Of a stretch of DNA of 35,936 bases, positions 13,185 to 21,071 are shown piece by piece. Under the pieces are notes generated by a model that did not search any database, had not been told where the DNA came from, and saw only the letters and a program-made list of their open reading frames with translations. Source of the DNA: Streptomyces sp. CB02056 (GTDB lineage Bacteria > Actinomycetota > Actinomycetes > Streptomycetales > Streptomycetaceae); the NCBI RefSeq assembly GCF_001905545.1, contig NZ_LIPD01000001.1, positions 871,623 through 907,558 on the forward strand, given 5' to 3'. A program made the translations under genes and the position numbers. Position 1 is the stretch's first letter. Every line of letters starts with the position of its first letter.

Positions 13185-14834
13185 GTGGCCGACACCTTCG
13201 TGCCCATGGAGCCGACCGCGTACGTCACGCGACGGAACCTGGCCGGCGCCAAGGAACTCCCCGACGCCCCGGCCGACTTCGAGAACGCCCAACGCGGCCT
13301 GCTCGCCGCCCCGCCCTACCGGGCCCTGCCGTCCCTGGACGGCGAGGAGGCGGTCTGGCACTTCCACGCCTTCGACTTCCACACCTCCGACACCCCCGCC
13401 GACGCCGACTCCCCGGTGGCGGCGGCGCTGCGCCGCCAGGGCCGACTCGCCGTCCCCTCGGGCCTGTTCCGGGTCGCCGACGGCCTCTACCAGGTACGCG
13501 GCTTCGACCTCGCCAACCTGACCGTCGTCACCGGCCCCCACGCCCTGCTGGTGATCGACCCGCTCGGCTCGTACGAGACGGCCCGCGCCGCCCTGGCCCT
13601 GTACCGCTCCACCACCGGGGACGCCCGCCCGGTGCGGGCCGTGGTCCACACCCAGAGCGGGGTGGACCACTTCGGCGGCGTGCGCGGGCTGTTCACCGGA
13701 TCCCGCACCGGCCCGCCCGCCGGACCGCCCGCCGACCTCGCGGTGTACGCGCCCGACGGGTTCCTCGCCGACGCGGTGCTGCGCCAGGTCACCGAGGGCG
13801 CCCGGCAGGCCCGCCTGGTCGACTACGCCTACGGCACCCGGCTCGGCATCGGCCCGCTCGCCCTGGCCGGCTCCGACCTCGGCCGCACCGTCTCCACCGG
13901 CCGGCCGGACTTCCTCGCCCCCACCGACACCGTCGGCGGCCCGCTGTCCGCCCCGACGCCCCGGGCCCACTGGCCCGCCTGGACCGGGATCCCCTGGCAG
14001 GAGGGCCTGTACGCGGTCGAGGCCGCCGGGGTGCGGATGGTCCTGCGGCCCGCGGGCGGGCACGCCTCCCCCGCCGAACTGAACCTCTACCTGCCCGCGC
14101 ACCGCGCCGTGTACCTGGCCGGCGCCGGACTGCTCGGCGCCCCCGGCCCGGCCCGCGCCGAACTGCTGGACGCCACCGCCGCCGCCTTCGGCACCCCGGC
14201 CGAGGTCGGACTCGGCGCGTACGGGCACCCGGTGTGGGGCGCCCCGTACGTGTCCGCGTGGCTGGCCGCCCACCGCGCCGCCGCCGGCGCCCTGCCCGAC
14301 GCGGGCGCCGTCGCCCCGCTGCTCGCCGCCCCCGGCCACCTGGACACCCCCTCCCGCACCGTGCGCGAGGTGTGGGCGCGCCTGACCGGCACCGCCCTGG
14401 GCGCCGCCCGGCCGGCCGTCACCGCCCGGGCGCAGCTCGCGGCCGCGGACGGCGCGCACCGGGACGGCACGGAACGGTACGGCTCCGAACAGGACGGCGC
14501 GCGGCGGGCGGTGGACGCGGCGCAGCGCGCGTACGACGGCGGGGGCGGTGGCGGCGGGGGCGCGGTGCCGGACTACGCGCGGGCGGTGCTGCTGCTGGAC
14601 CCGGTGATCGGTGCCTGCGCGATCCCGTCGGCCGTCCCGGCGCCGGTGGAGCGGCGGGCGCGGGCGCTGCAGTCGGCGGCGCTCACCCAGCTCGGCTACC
14701 TCGCCGCGCACGGGCGGCTGCGCAACGCGCTGCTGACGGCGGCCCGTGACGTCCTCGGCCCCGGCGCGGTGGCGCCCCGCTTCACGGCGACGGTCCACGA
14801 CCTGGCGGTGTGCGCGGACCCGCTCGCGATCTGA
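13185..14834 (+). CDS. Alkylsulfatase/metallo-beta-lactamase-fold protein with degraded metal site
   Basis: GTG at 13185 follows GAGGAGG and gives 549 residues. The order of domains is that of the SdsA1/BDS1 alkyl sulfatases: an N-terminal F-E-x-A-Q-R-G segment (FENAQRGLLA), a metallo-beta-lactamase core (GLYQVRGFDLANLTVVTGP, LLVIDPLGSYETARAALALY), then the alpha-helical dimerisation domain (ALTQLGYLAAHGRLRNALLT). Active enzymes carry T-H-S-H-x-D-H. Here residues 155-162 read HTQSGVDH, so two of the three metal-binding His are Gln157 and Gly159. Two further conserved acidic sites, normally in TEAP and AEN contexts, read HASP and LAGAG. Sulfate-ester hydrolysis is therefore doubtful. An eight-glycine run (GGGGGGGG) interrupts the dimerisation region. 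No signal peptide. The family call is firm. Confidence 0.82.
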   Translation: MADTFVPMEPTAYVTRRNLAGAKELPDAPADFENAQRGLLAAPPYRALPSLDGEEAVWHFHAFDFHTSDTPADADSPVAAALRRQGRLAVPSGLFRVADGLYQVRGFDLANLTVVTGPHALLVIDPLGSYETARAALALYRSTTGDARPVRAVVHTQSGVDHFGGVRGLFTGSRTGPPAGPPADLAVYAPDGFLADAVLRQVTEGARQARLVDYAYGTRLGIGPLALAGSDLGRTVSTGRPDFLAPTDTVGGPLSAPTPRAHWPAWTGIPWQEGLYAVEAAGVRMVLRPAGGHASPAELNLYLPAHRAVYLAGAGLLGAPGPARAELLDATAAAFGTPAEVGLGAYGHPVWGAPYVSAWLAAHRAAAGALPDAGAVAPLLAAPGHLDTPSRTVREVWARLTGTALGAARPAVTARAQLAAADGAHRDGTERYGSEQDGARRAVDAAQRAYDGGGGGGGGAVPDYARAVLLLDPVIGACAIPSAVPAPVERRARALQSAALTQLGYLAAHGRLRNALLTAARDVLGPGAVAPRFTATVHDLAVCADPLAI

Positions 14835-14852
14835 GGCACGCGAGCGGGTCCG
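14815..14852 (+). terminator. Hairpin overlapping the stop codon of the alkylsulfatase-like gene
   Basis: CGGACCCGCTCGC and GCGAGCGGGTCCG pair perfectly over 13 bases. The left arm is within the last codons and the TGA (14832-14834) lies in the 12-base loop. Likely terminator. Confidence 0.6.
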
Positions 14853-14922
14853 GACGCGCCCGTCCTCCCGTCCTCCGGTGTTCGGGCCGGAGGGCGGGCG
14901 GACGGACAGGGGTGGCGCGGGG

Positions 14923-15141
14923 TCAGTCCAGGGCCAGGAAGCTGCCGACGTTCTCGTCCGGCCGGAACTCGCCCGGCCCCAGGGGGTTGAGGATTCTCGC
15001 CTGACAGTTGCCGTCGGGGAAGAGCAGGATGGTGCCGCCGGTCCGGTTGGCGATGGCGGTGTCGGCGCCGAGGCCGGGGTAGCACTGGCCGCCCTGCGGG
15101 TCCCGGACCTGCTGGAAGTTGCTGCCGTTCTCCATGATCAC
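14923..15141 (-). CDS. Small hypothetical protein downstream of the ACP gene
   Basis: I do not recognise this protein. The readable part is about 72 residues from GTG 15141 or ATG 15135 (MENGSNFQQVRDPQGGQCY onward). It has two Cys (GQCYPG and NCQARI) and a beta-rich pattern (AIANRTGGTILLFPDG), like the mature part of small secreted actinobacterial proteins. No signal peptide is present. The frame is open back to 15252, overlapping the ACP end, but that extension is Gly/Pro/Arg-rich and lacks a good ribosome site. It may be an N-terminally truncated secreted protein or the second gene of an ACP operon. Start and status are uncertain. Confidence 0.45.
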   Translation of the reverse strand: MIMENGSNFQQVRDPQGGQCYPGLGADTAIANRTGGTILLFPDGNCQARILNPLGPGEFRPDENVGSFLALD

Positions 15142-15220
15142 GACACCGGGCGCCGCCGAGGCGGTCGAGTCGTACGGGCCGGCACCCGGACGGCCGGGCC
15201 TGCCTCCCCCTCCGGATCGT

Positions 15221-15475
15221 TCAGGAGCCGGACGCCACCTGGGCGTTGACATCCTTCAGGAACTCGGCGACGGGACGCCCGAGCAGCTCCGCGCTGTCGA
15301 CGGAGACGCCGTAACGGTTCTCCACGTCGGCGAGGACGCCCAGCACGCCGAGCGAGTCGACGCCGAGGTCGAGGAACATGCGGCCCGGTTCGGCGAGTTC
15401 CTCGGCGGTGACCTGGACGCCGGCGCGGGTCCTGACCAGGGTGGCGAGTTCCTCGTAGGTGATCTCGGCGGCCAT
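15221..15475 (-). CDS. Acyl carrier protein
   Basis: This 84-residue four-helix carrier has the phosphopantetheine site DLGVDSLG with Ser41. It carries activated acyl or aminoacyl groups as thioesters. The surrounding pattern (ITYEELATLVRTRAGVQV, then MFLDLG, then VLADVENRYGV and EFLKDVNAQ) resembles the discrete ACPs of aromatic polyketide and small specialised pathways rather than fatty-acid AcpP. No ketosynthase is adjacent. GAGGAGG precedes the ATG closely. The SDR gene diverges 505 bases away, and an ATP-grasp/GNAT pair lies 2 kb to the right. A carrier role in a small biosynthetic set is inference. Confidence 0.88.
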   Translation of the reverse strand: MAAEITYEELATLVRTRAGVQVTAEELAEPGRMFLDLGVDSLGVLGVLADVENRYGVSVDSAELLGRPVAEFLKDVNAQVASGS

Positions 15476-15980
15476 CGGGCCCTCCTCGGGGTGCGTGGGG
15501 CGGCAGGGCCGGAGGGTGGCGGATCGCTCAACGGGAGGCCCTGTGGGCGCAGTTGTACGTGGTCGAAAGGCGTCCGGTCCAGCTCGTTCACTCGTACGCG
15601 TGAGGCCTTCACGGGGATGGTCGGAACGGCCCGCCCCGGCCCGCCCCCGCGACCCCGACCGCGCCGCCGCCGGGCACCTCCTCGCCCCGCTCACCGGGCC
15701 GCTGGAGCACCGGCCGGACGCGGACGTGCGGGAGGTCGCCGCCGAGGCGGCGGACGTCCTCCCGCACGCCCACGGCACCTGAGCCCCGGGGCCGGGGAAT
15801 CCGGGGCCGGGGCACCCGGACGGCGGGCGGGCTCCCGTGCCGCGGCGGGCGCGTCCGCCCGTACCGCGCCGCCTGGACGACGGGGCGCCGCGCGGCCGGG
15901 CGTGGTTCGCTGGAGGGGCGGGCGCCGAGCGCCCGCCCGCCCCCGCTGCGAAGCACCCCGTTCTCCGAAGGGCCGTGGTC
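15476..15980. other. 505-base divergent intergenic region with a near-palindrome
   Basis: No convincing gene. At 15588-15603 TCACTCGTACGCGTGA is a near-perfect inverted repeat (one mismatch in eight) and could be an operator. A short open stretch to the TGA at about 15782 encodes LLAPLTGPLEHRPDADVREV, which looks protein-like but has no credible start, so it may be a gene remnant. The ribosome site GAAGGG for the SDR gene is at 15967-15972. Confidence 0.4.
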
Positions 15981-16733
15981 ATGATCTCCTCCTCCCTCGC
16001 GGGCAGGGTCGCGCTGGTGACCGGCGCGACGAGCGGCATCGGCGCGGCCACCGCGACCGCGCTGGCCGAGCAGGGCGCGCACGTGCTGGTCGCGGGCCGC
16101 GACGCGGCGCGCGGCGAGGCGGTGGTGGCCGCGATCCGGGCGGGCGGCGGCAGGGCCGACTTCGTCGCCGCCGAGCTGCGCGACGTCGCCGCGGTGCGGC
16201 GCCTCGCCCGGACGGCCACGGCGCTGGGCGGCGGCCGGGTGGACATCCTGGTCAACAACGCCGGCGTCTACCCGTTCGGGCCGACCGAGGAGACGACCGA
16301 GGAGGAGTTCGACGCCGTCTACGCCCTCAACGTGCGGGCGCCCTACTTCCTGGTGGCCGAGCTGGCCCCGGCGATGGCCGCGCGCGGCGCCGGGGCGATC
16401 GTCAACATCAGCACCCAGGCCGCCTCGCACGGCGCGCCGGACACGTCCCTGTACGGCTCCAGCAAGGCGGCGGTCAACCTGCTGACCCGCACCTGGGCCG
16501 CCGAGTACGGGCCGCGCGGCGTGCGGGTCAACGCCGTCGGCGCGGGGCCCACCCGCACCGAGGGCACGGCGGTCATGGGCGAGGGCCTCAGCGACATGGC
16601 GGCCGAGGCGCCGGCGGGCCGGCCCGCCGAGGCCGAGGAGATCGCCGCCGCGGTCGTCTTCCTGGCCGGCGACGCGGCGGGCTTCGTCCACGGCGCCCTC
16701 CTGCCGGTGGACGGCGGGCGCACCGCGGTCTGA
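15981..16733 (+). CDS. Short-chain dehydrogenase/reductase (SDR)
   Basis: This 250-residue NAD(P)-dependent oxidoreductase is of classical SDR length. Visible motifs are the cofactor loop TGATSGIG, the structural NNAG (ILVNNAGVYPFG), the catalytic Ser region (NISTQAASHGAPDTS) and YGSSK as the Y-x-x-x-K pair. The C-terminus GFVHGALLPVDGGRTAV is typical. An acidic residue after the second strand is lacking and Arg follows (LVAGRDAARG), suggesting NADP(H). The ATG is eight bases after GAAGGG. The substrate is unknown, but proximity to an ACP allows a ketoreductase role on a carrier-bound acyl group, which is inference. Confidence 0.93.
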   Translation: MISSSLAGRVALVTGATSGIGAATATALAEQGAHVLVAGRDAARGEAVVAAIRAGGGRADFVAAELRDVAAVRRLARTATALGGGRVDILVNNAGVYPFGPTEETTEEEFDAVYALNVRAPYFLVAELAPAMAARGAGAIVNISTQAASHGAPDTSLYGSSKAAVNLLTRTWAAEYGPRGVRVNAVGAGPTRTEGTAVMGEGLSDMAAEAPAGRPAEAEEIAAAVVFLAGDAAGFVHGALLPVDGGRTAV

Positions 16734-16741
16734 ACACCCCC

Positions 16742-16770
16742 GGCCTCAGGCCCGCGCCGGGCCTGGGGCC
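16742..16770. terminator. Bidirectional hairpin between convergent genes
   Basis: GGCCTCAGGCCCG and CGGGCCTGGGGCC pair over 13 bases with one mismatch (G-U tolerant on one strand) around CGC. It lies between the convergent SDR and glycolipid-binding genes. Confidence 0.6.
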
Positions 16771-16785
16771 CCGGGCCCTGGCCCG

Positions 16786-17415
16786 TCAGGCGATGCGGTG
16801 GGCCAGGCCCGGGTACTCGGCGACCAGGCCGTCCGCGTCCAGCAGCAGGTCCGCCCGGTAGTCGCCGGAGGCGTAGCGGACGGTGGCGCGGCCGTCCTCG
16901 TGGCGGCGCAGGTGGGTGTAGGTCTGGCGGGAGGGCACGACGACCAGCTCGGGCACGCGGATCCAGGCCATCAGGAAGTGGTGCTCGCCGGGGCCCAGGT
17001 GGAGGCCGTGGCGCAGCACGGGCGGGGTGTTGGTGAGCGGGGACAGGCCGAGGTCGCAGTCGAGGGCGCCGTCGAGGTCGGGTCGGGGGGTGCCGTCGAC
17101 GGTCCAGTGGCCGGTGGTCTCGTCGCGGCGCAGGTCGAGGGTGCGGGTGGTGTCGGGGGTGCGGGCGGTGACGTGCATGCGGCGGGTGGTGAAGCCGTCG
17201 CCGGTGTCGAGCCGGTAGTCGAGCCAGTACGGGGCGGGCTCGGCAGCGGCGGCGCGGCCGTGGGCGGTCAGGGAGGTGGGGCCGAGGTCGATCCAGGAGG
17301 TCTCCAGGCCGGCGGTCTCGGTGACCCGCCAGGTGGGTGCGGCGGTGCGGGTGGCGGCGTGTTCGGCGGGGCGTTCGGCGGGGCGGTTCGGGTCGGGGGC
17401 GGTGCGGCTGTTCAT
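16786..17415 (-). CDS. Putative glycolipid-binding protein (PF06475 type)
   Basis: This 209-residue protein matches the putative glycolipid-binding family, whose reference structure is a Pseudomonas protein with a spiral beta-roll fold. Landmarks are YWLDYRLDTGDGFTTRRMHV, then GHWTVDGTPRPDLDGALDCD, the near-invariant LGLSPLTNTPPVLR, and YASGDYRADLLLDADGLVAEYPGL. The first 25 residues are Pro/Arg/Ala-rich and probably disordered. No signal peptide. Binding to glycolipids is assumed from the family name, not shown here. It is divergent from the ATP-grasp gene. Confidence 0.85.
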   Translation of the reverse strand: MNSRTAPDPNRPAERPAEHAATRTAAPTWRVTETAGLETSWIDLGPTSLTAHGRAAAAEPAPYWLDYRLDTGDGFTTRRMHVTARTPDTTRTLDLRRDETTGHWTVDGTPRPDLDGALDCDLGLSPLTNTPPVLRHGLHLGPGEHHFLMAWIRVPELVVVPSRQTYTHLRRHEDGRATVRYASGDYRADLLLDADGLVAEYPGLAHRIA

Positions 17416-17564
17416 TCGTGCACGGTACTGCCGGGTGCCGACAGCGGGCCCGACGGGCCGTCAACACGGGGGGCTCCTTCGTTCGGGTGAGGGTGGGGGC
17501 GGGGCGTGCCTCGTGCGGGGCGGGGCGGGGCGTGCGGTGGCGGCGAGCGCCGTCCCGGGCTCTC

Positions 17565-17570
17565 CATAAT
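17565..17570 (+). promoter_or_regulatory. -10 box of a predicted leaderless promoter
   Basis: CATAAT is close to TATAAT and ends exactly seven bases before the GTG at 17578. No Shine-Dalgarno sequence lies between them. Transcription would start at the GTG itself. It stands out because the surrounding DNA is nearly free of A and T. Confidence 0.55.
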
Positions 17571-17577
17571 CGCGTGG

Positions 17578-19047
17578 GTGATCACATCCTGTGACGAAGC
17601 GGTGGCCCGGCTGCGGGCCCTGCCCGGACTGTCGTGCTGTGCCCGTCCCCTGAACGTGCTGCCGCTGCTGCGCACCGGCTGCCTGTCCGCGGTGGTGAGC
17701 GTGGAGGGCCCGGACACGGGCTGGGCGGGCGAGTTCGGGGCCTCCTTCCACGCGCTGGAACCGGAGCGGGGGGTGCGCGACCACACCCCGGCGGGGGACG
17801 GGGTCCACACGGTGCTCCGCGCGCTCGCCGGCACCTTGGACGAGGACGGGGGCGCGGACGGGGGCGCGGGCGCGGCGGGTGGCGGCTGGCGGGGCCGGGA
17901 GCTGGCGCTGCTGCCCTACTCGGCGATGAAACCCGAGTGGCGCACGGCACTCGGCGCGCTCGGCACCCGCCTGCTGGAGCCGCCCTCGCACGTGGCCCTG
18001 CCGATGCTGAGCGACAAGCGGGCGCAGCGCGCGTGGCTGCGGTCGGTGGGGGCCGCGACCCCGGCGGACGCGGTGGTCCCGGCGCTCGACCACCGGGAGC
18101 TGCGCCGCCGCTTCGGCTCCCCCTACGTGGTGCAGACGCCGGTGGGCTCCAGCGGCAAGGGCACCCACCTGGTCGTCGACGAGGCGGACCTGCAGCCGAT
18201 CCGCCAAGTCGGCGGCGGGCCCTGGCTGGTGAGCGGCTACGTCGAGGGCGTCGCGCTCAACGTGCACGTGCTGGTGTCGGCGGACAGCACGGTGCGGGTG
18301 CTGCGCCCGTCCGTCCAGCTGACCCGTATCGAGGGTGTCGGCGCGCCCTTCGGCGCCTACTCCGGCTGCGACTTCGCGGCCCCCGCCCTGCTGGCGCCGC
18401 TCGCCCTGGCCCGGGCCGCCGCCGCGGCGCGGCGCGTCGGCGAGGCGCTGGCCGCGCTCGGCTATCGGGGCCTGTTCGGCGCCGACTTCGTCCTGGACGG
18501 CGAGCGTCCGCTGCTGCTGGAGCTCAACTGCCGTATGCAGGGCTCGACCTGGCTGCTGGGCGAGCTGGAACTGGCCGAGCGCGCGCTGCCGTCCGCGCTG
18601 CGCCACGTGCTGGAGCTCTACGGCCACGCCACCGGCGGCGAGCCGCGTACGGACGCGGCGGGCGCCGTGCAGCTGGTGGTGCGGCACACCGGCGCCCCGG
18701 TGCGGGTGGCGGCGGCGCCCGCCGGCGGCCTGCACCGGCTCAAGGACGGGCGGCTGCGGTACTGCGGTGCCGGGTTCGGCCTGCTGGAGTGCGGGCCCGA
18801 CGACTGCGTGCTGCTGCAACTCCCCTCCCCCGGAATGGTGTTGCACCCGGGTGTGCCGCTCGCCCGGATCGTCGCCCGGCATCCGCTGACCACCCCCGAC
18901 GGCACCGCGCTCACCGCGCCAGGACGCAAGCTGCTGGACGCGCTGCGCGCGGGCTTCGTCCTCGAACCCCTCGAACCGTACGGCCTCCCCGGGCCCTCCG
19001 GCCCCGCCGCCATCCCCTCCGCCTCCGCCCCGCGAGCGCCGTGGTGA
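17578..19047 (+). CDS. ATP-grasp family ligase
   Basis: This 489-residue protein has the ATP-grasp fold in its middle and C-terminal parts. Seen are LSDKRAQRAWLRSVGAATP (substrate/lid entry), YVVQTPVGSSGKGTHLVVD (flexible ATP loop), WLVSGYVEGVALNVHVLV, and FGADFVLDGERPLLLELNCRM split as the Mg-binding D…E-x-N (LLELNCRMQGS). ATP-grasp enzymes activate a carboxylate as acyl phosphate and join it to an amine or thiol. The N-terminal 150 residues are variable. No signal peptide. The GTG start appears leaderless. The next gene, a GNAT, overlaps by four bases, so they are co-translated. The product may be a modified amino acid or peptide, which is inference. Confidence 0.85.
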   Translation: MITSCDEAVARLRALPGLSCCARPLNVLPLLRTGCLSAVVSVEGPDTGWAGEFGASFHALEPERGVRDHTPAGDGVHTVLRALAGTLDEDGGADGGAGAAGGGWRGRELALLPYSAMKPEWRTALGALGTRLLEPPSHVALPMLSDKRAQRAWLRSVGAATPADAVVPALDHRELRRRFGSPYVVQTPVGSSGKGTHLVVDEADLQPIRQVGGGPWLVSGYVEGVALNVHVLVSADSTVRVLRPSVQLTRIEGVGAPFGAYSGCDFAAPALLAPLALARAAAAARRVGEALAALGYRGLFGADFVLDGERPLLLELNCRMQGSTWLLGELELAERALPSALRHVLELYGHATGGEPRTDAAGAVQLVVRHTGAPVRVAAAPAGGLHRLKDGRLRYCGAGFGLLECGPDDCVLLQLPSPGMVLHPGVPLARIVARHPLTTPDGTALTAPGRKLLDALRAGFVLEPLEPYGLPGPSGPAAIPSASAPRAPW

Positions 19048-19616
19048 ACCCGCGCCCCGACCCGCGGTCCGACCCGCTGTACGTCCGCACCGCGGTGCCC
19101 GCCGACCTGCCCCGGCTGGCCGCCCTGCGCGCGGAGGCCGCCGCGTGGATCGCCCTGGAGCACGGCTCGGCCCAGTGGTCGGACCCGTACGACGCCCAGC
19201 GCGGCCTGGCGCTGATCGCCCTCGGCCTGACCGTGGTCGCCGCGCTGTCGCCGCACGGCGAGGCCGTCGCCACCCTCACGCTGCGCCCCACCGGCAGCCC
19301 CCGGCTGTGGACCGGCGAGGAACTCGCCCGCCCGGCCCGCTACGTGAGCTCCTTCACGGTGGACCGCCGGTACGCCGGGCACGGCATCGGCACCCGCCTG
19401 GGCGACTGGGCCTCCTGGCGGGCCGCGCGGGCGGGCGCCGCCCTGCTGCGGGCGAACGTGTGGAGCGACAACGCCGCCCTGCACGCCTACTACCGCGCAC
19501 GGGGCTGGCGTTGGGTGCGCACCGCGGCCGGCAGCCGCAGCGGCGCCCTGTTCGAGCGCGCCGCGGACGCGGTGGCGCCGCCGCTGGTCCACGAGGCGGG
19601 CCGCCTGCGGGCGTGA
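19044..19616 (+). CDS. GNAT acetyltransferase coupled to the ATP-grasp ligase
   Basis: The GTG overlaps the TGA of the ATP-grasp gene as GTGA, a translational-coupling arrangement. The protein has 190 residues. It starts with LYVRTAVPADLPRLAALRAE, has VSSFTVDRRYAGHGIGTRLG as the acetyl-CoA loop (R-x-x-G-x-G), and NVWSDNAALHAYYRARGWRW as the N-x-x-x-x-x-x-Y-x-x-x-G-[FW] motif. The coupling implies that both proteins act on the same substrate, for example ligation followed by N-acetylation for protection or resistance. That order is inference. Confidence 0.88.
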   Translation: MNPRPDPRSDPLYVRTAVPADLPRLAALRAEAAAWIALEHGSAQWSDPYDAQRGLALIALGLTVVAALSPHGEAVATLTLRPTGSPRLWTGEELARPARYVSSFTVDRRYAGHGIGTRLGDWASWRAARAGAALLRANVWSDNAALHAYYRARGWRWVRTAAGSRSGALFERAADAVAPPLVHEAGRLRA

Positions 19617-19749
19617 CCCCCCGGCGTCCGGACGGCGCGGGCCGGTCGGTCGGTCAGCACGGTGTCAGCGCGCCCGGACAGCATGGCCGGTGAGCCGGCG
19701 AGAGCGCACGGCCGGGACAGGACGACGGGACAGGAAGAGGAGACGAGGC

Positions 19750-20895
19750 ATGAGCATCAGCCGCAGGTCCGTGCTGCGGACCGCCGCGGCCGCCGTTCCC
19801 GCCCTCGCGTGGGGCGCGGCGGCGCCCACCGGGGCGGCGGCGGCCACCGCCCGGGAGCGGTCGGCACCGCGGGAACAGGCGACGCCGCAGTGGCAGGTGA
19901 CGCCGTTCCCGCTGCGGAACGACTTCGGCGTCAGCGGCCTGGCGATGACCGGCGCCGCGGCCGGCTTCGCCGTCGGGTACCAGGTCGCCTTCTGGGGGCC
20001 GGTCCCGTACGACGTGCCCGCGGTGTGGAGCTGGGACGGAGCCCGGTGGACGGAGGTCGAGGGCGCGGTCACCGGGGCCAGCGGCCGGCTGTACGCCGCC
20101 ACCGCGGCCGGCCCGGCCGACGTGTGGGCCGTGGGCGACAGCGGGCTGGCCGTCCACTGGGACGGGCAGGGCTGGAGCCGGAGCACGGTGCCCGGCACCG
20201 CCGGCGGCGCGTTCTCCGGCTTCGCCGTGGCCGGGGCCGGGAGCGCCGTCTGGGCGGTGGGCCGGGCCGGCTCGTCCGCCGCCGCCGCGCGGTGGAACGG
20301 CTCGTCCTGGGAGGGCGCCGCCCTCCCGCTGCCGCCCGGCACCTCCCAGCTCACCGCGGTGCGGGTCGCCGGGCCCGGCGACGTCTGGGCGGCCGGCGAC
20401 TACCAGGCGTCCTCCGGCGCGCTGTACCGGCCGTTCGTCGTGCACTGGGACGGCAGCGCCTGGTCCCAGGTGGCCGCGCCGTCGTACCCGAACCTCGACG
20501 TGCGGGTGCTCGACCTGCTGGTCGCGGGCCCCTCCGAGGTGTGGCTGGCCGGCGGCACCGGCCGGTACAGCCAGTCCGGCCTCCGGAACGCCTTCGCCAC
20601 CCGCTGGGACGGCACCGCCTGGAACGGCACCCGCACGCCGCCGGCCACCGACCCGCACTACTTCCTCGGGCTGTCCCTGCGCGGCACGGAGGTCTGGGGC
20701 GTGGGCTACAGCGGAGACTCCCCCGTCCAGCGGTGGACCGGGTCCTCCTGGGCGGTGGCCCCCGCCCCGTTCGCCTTCACCCAACCGGGCGTGTTCACCA
20801 CCGGCCCGGACGGCACCACCTGGCTCTTCGGCTACGGCGCCCCGGACGCCAGGACCGGGGCGGACCCCTTCACCGCGCGGCTGCCCGCGAGCTGA
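19750..20895 (+). CDS. Tat-exported beta-propeller-like repeat protein
   Basis: This 381-residue protein begins SRRSVLRTAAAAVPALAWG, a twin-arginine signal (S-R-R-S-V-L) with a cleavable Ala-rich region. The mature part has repeated units of the form DVWAVG…VHWDGxxW (for example DVWAVGDSGLAVHWDGQGW and DVWAAGDY…HWDGSAW), about 50 residues each, at least five. This suggests a beta-propeller. Related secreted proteins are common in Streptomyces, with no assigned function. Tat export implies folding in the cytoplasm. AGGAAGAGGAG precedes the ATG. It is about 130 bases after the GNAT and may be separately transcribed. Confidence 0.8.
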   Translation: MSISRRSVLRTAAAAVPALAWGAAAPTGAAAATARERSAPREQATPQWQVTPFPLRNDFGVSGLAMTGAAAGFAVGYQVAFWGPVPYDVPAVWSWDGARWTEVEGAVTGASGRLYAATAAGPADVWAVGDSGLAVHWDGQGWSRSTVPGTAGGAFSGFAVAGAGSAVWAVGRAGSSAAAARWNGSSWEGAALPLPPGTSQLTAVRVAGPGDVWAAGDYQASSGALYRPFVVHWDGSAWSQVAAPSYPNLDVRVLDLLVAGPSEVWLAGGTGRYSQSGLRNAFATRWDGTAWNGTRTPPATDPHYFLGLSLRGTEVWGVGYSGDSPVQRWTGSSWAVAPAPFAFTQPGVFTTGPDGTTWLFGYGAPDARTGADPFTARLPAS

Positions 20896-21071
20896 CGCCC
20901 CGCCCGCCGCCACCGGGCCGCGCCCGCCCGCACCCGCGCCCGTACCCGAACCCCCGCCCGCGCCCGCCCGGGTGGCGCAGCGGGGCGGGCCGGGGGCGGG
21001 CGGGCGTGCTAGCAATGGCCGAGGGGGTCGGGGGGTGTCCCCGCGCAGCCCGCCCGACCTCGGAGGCCGTC

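Noticed and set aside
15612..15782. Short plus-strand reading frame ending at a TGA near 15782
   Set aside because: LLAPLTGPLEHRPDADVREV looks protein-like, but there is no plausible start, ribosome site or family match.
19662..21071. Long in-frame extension upstream of DUF4331
   Set aside because: It overlaps the Tat-protein gene in another frame and has Arg/Gly-rich nonsense. The TTG at 21072 has a proper ribosome site.
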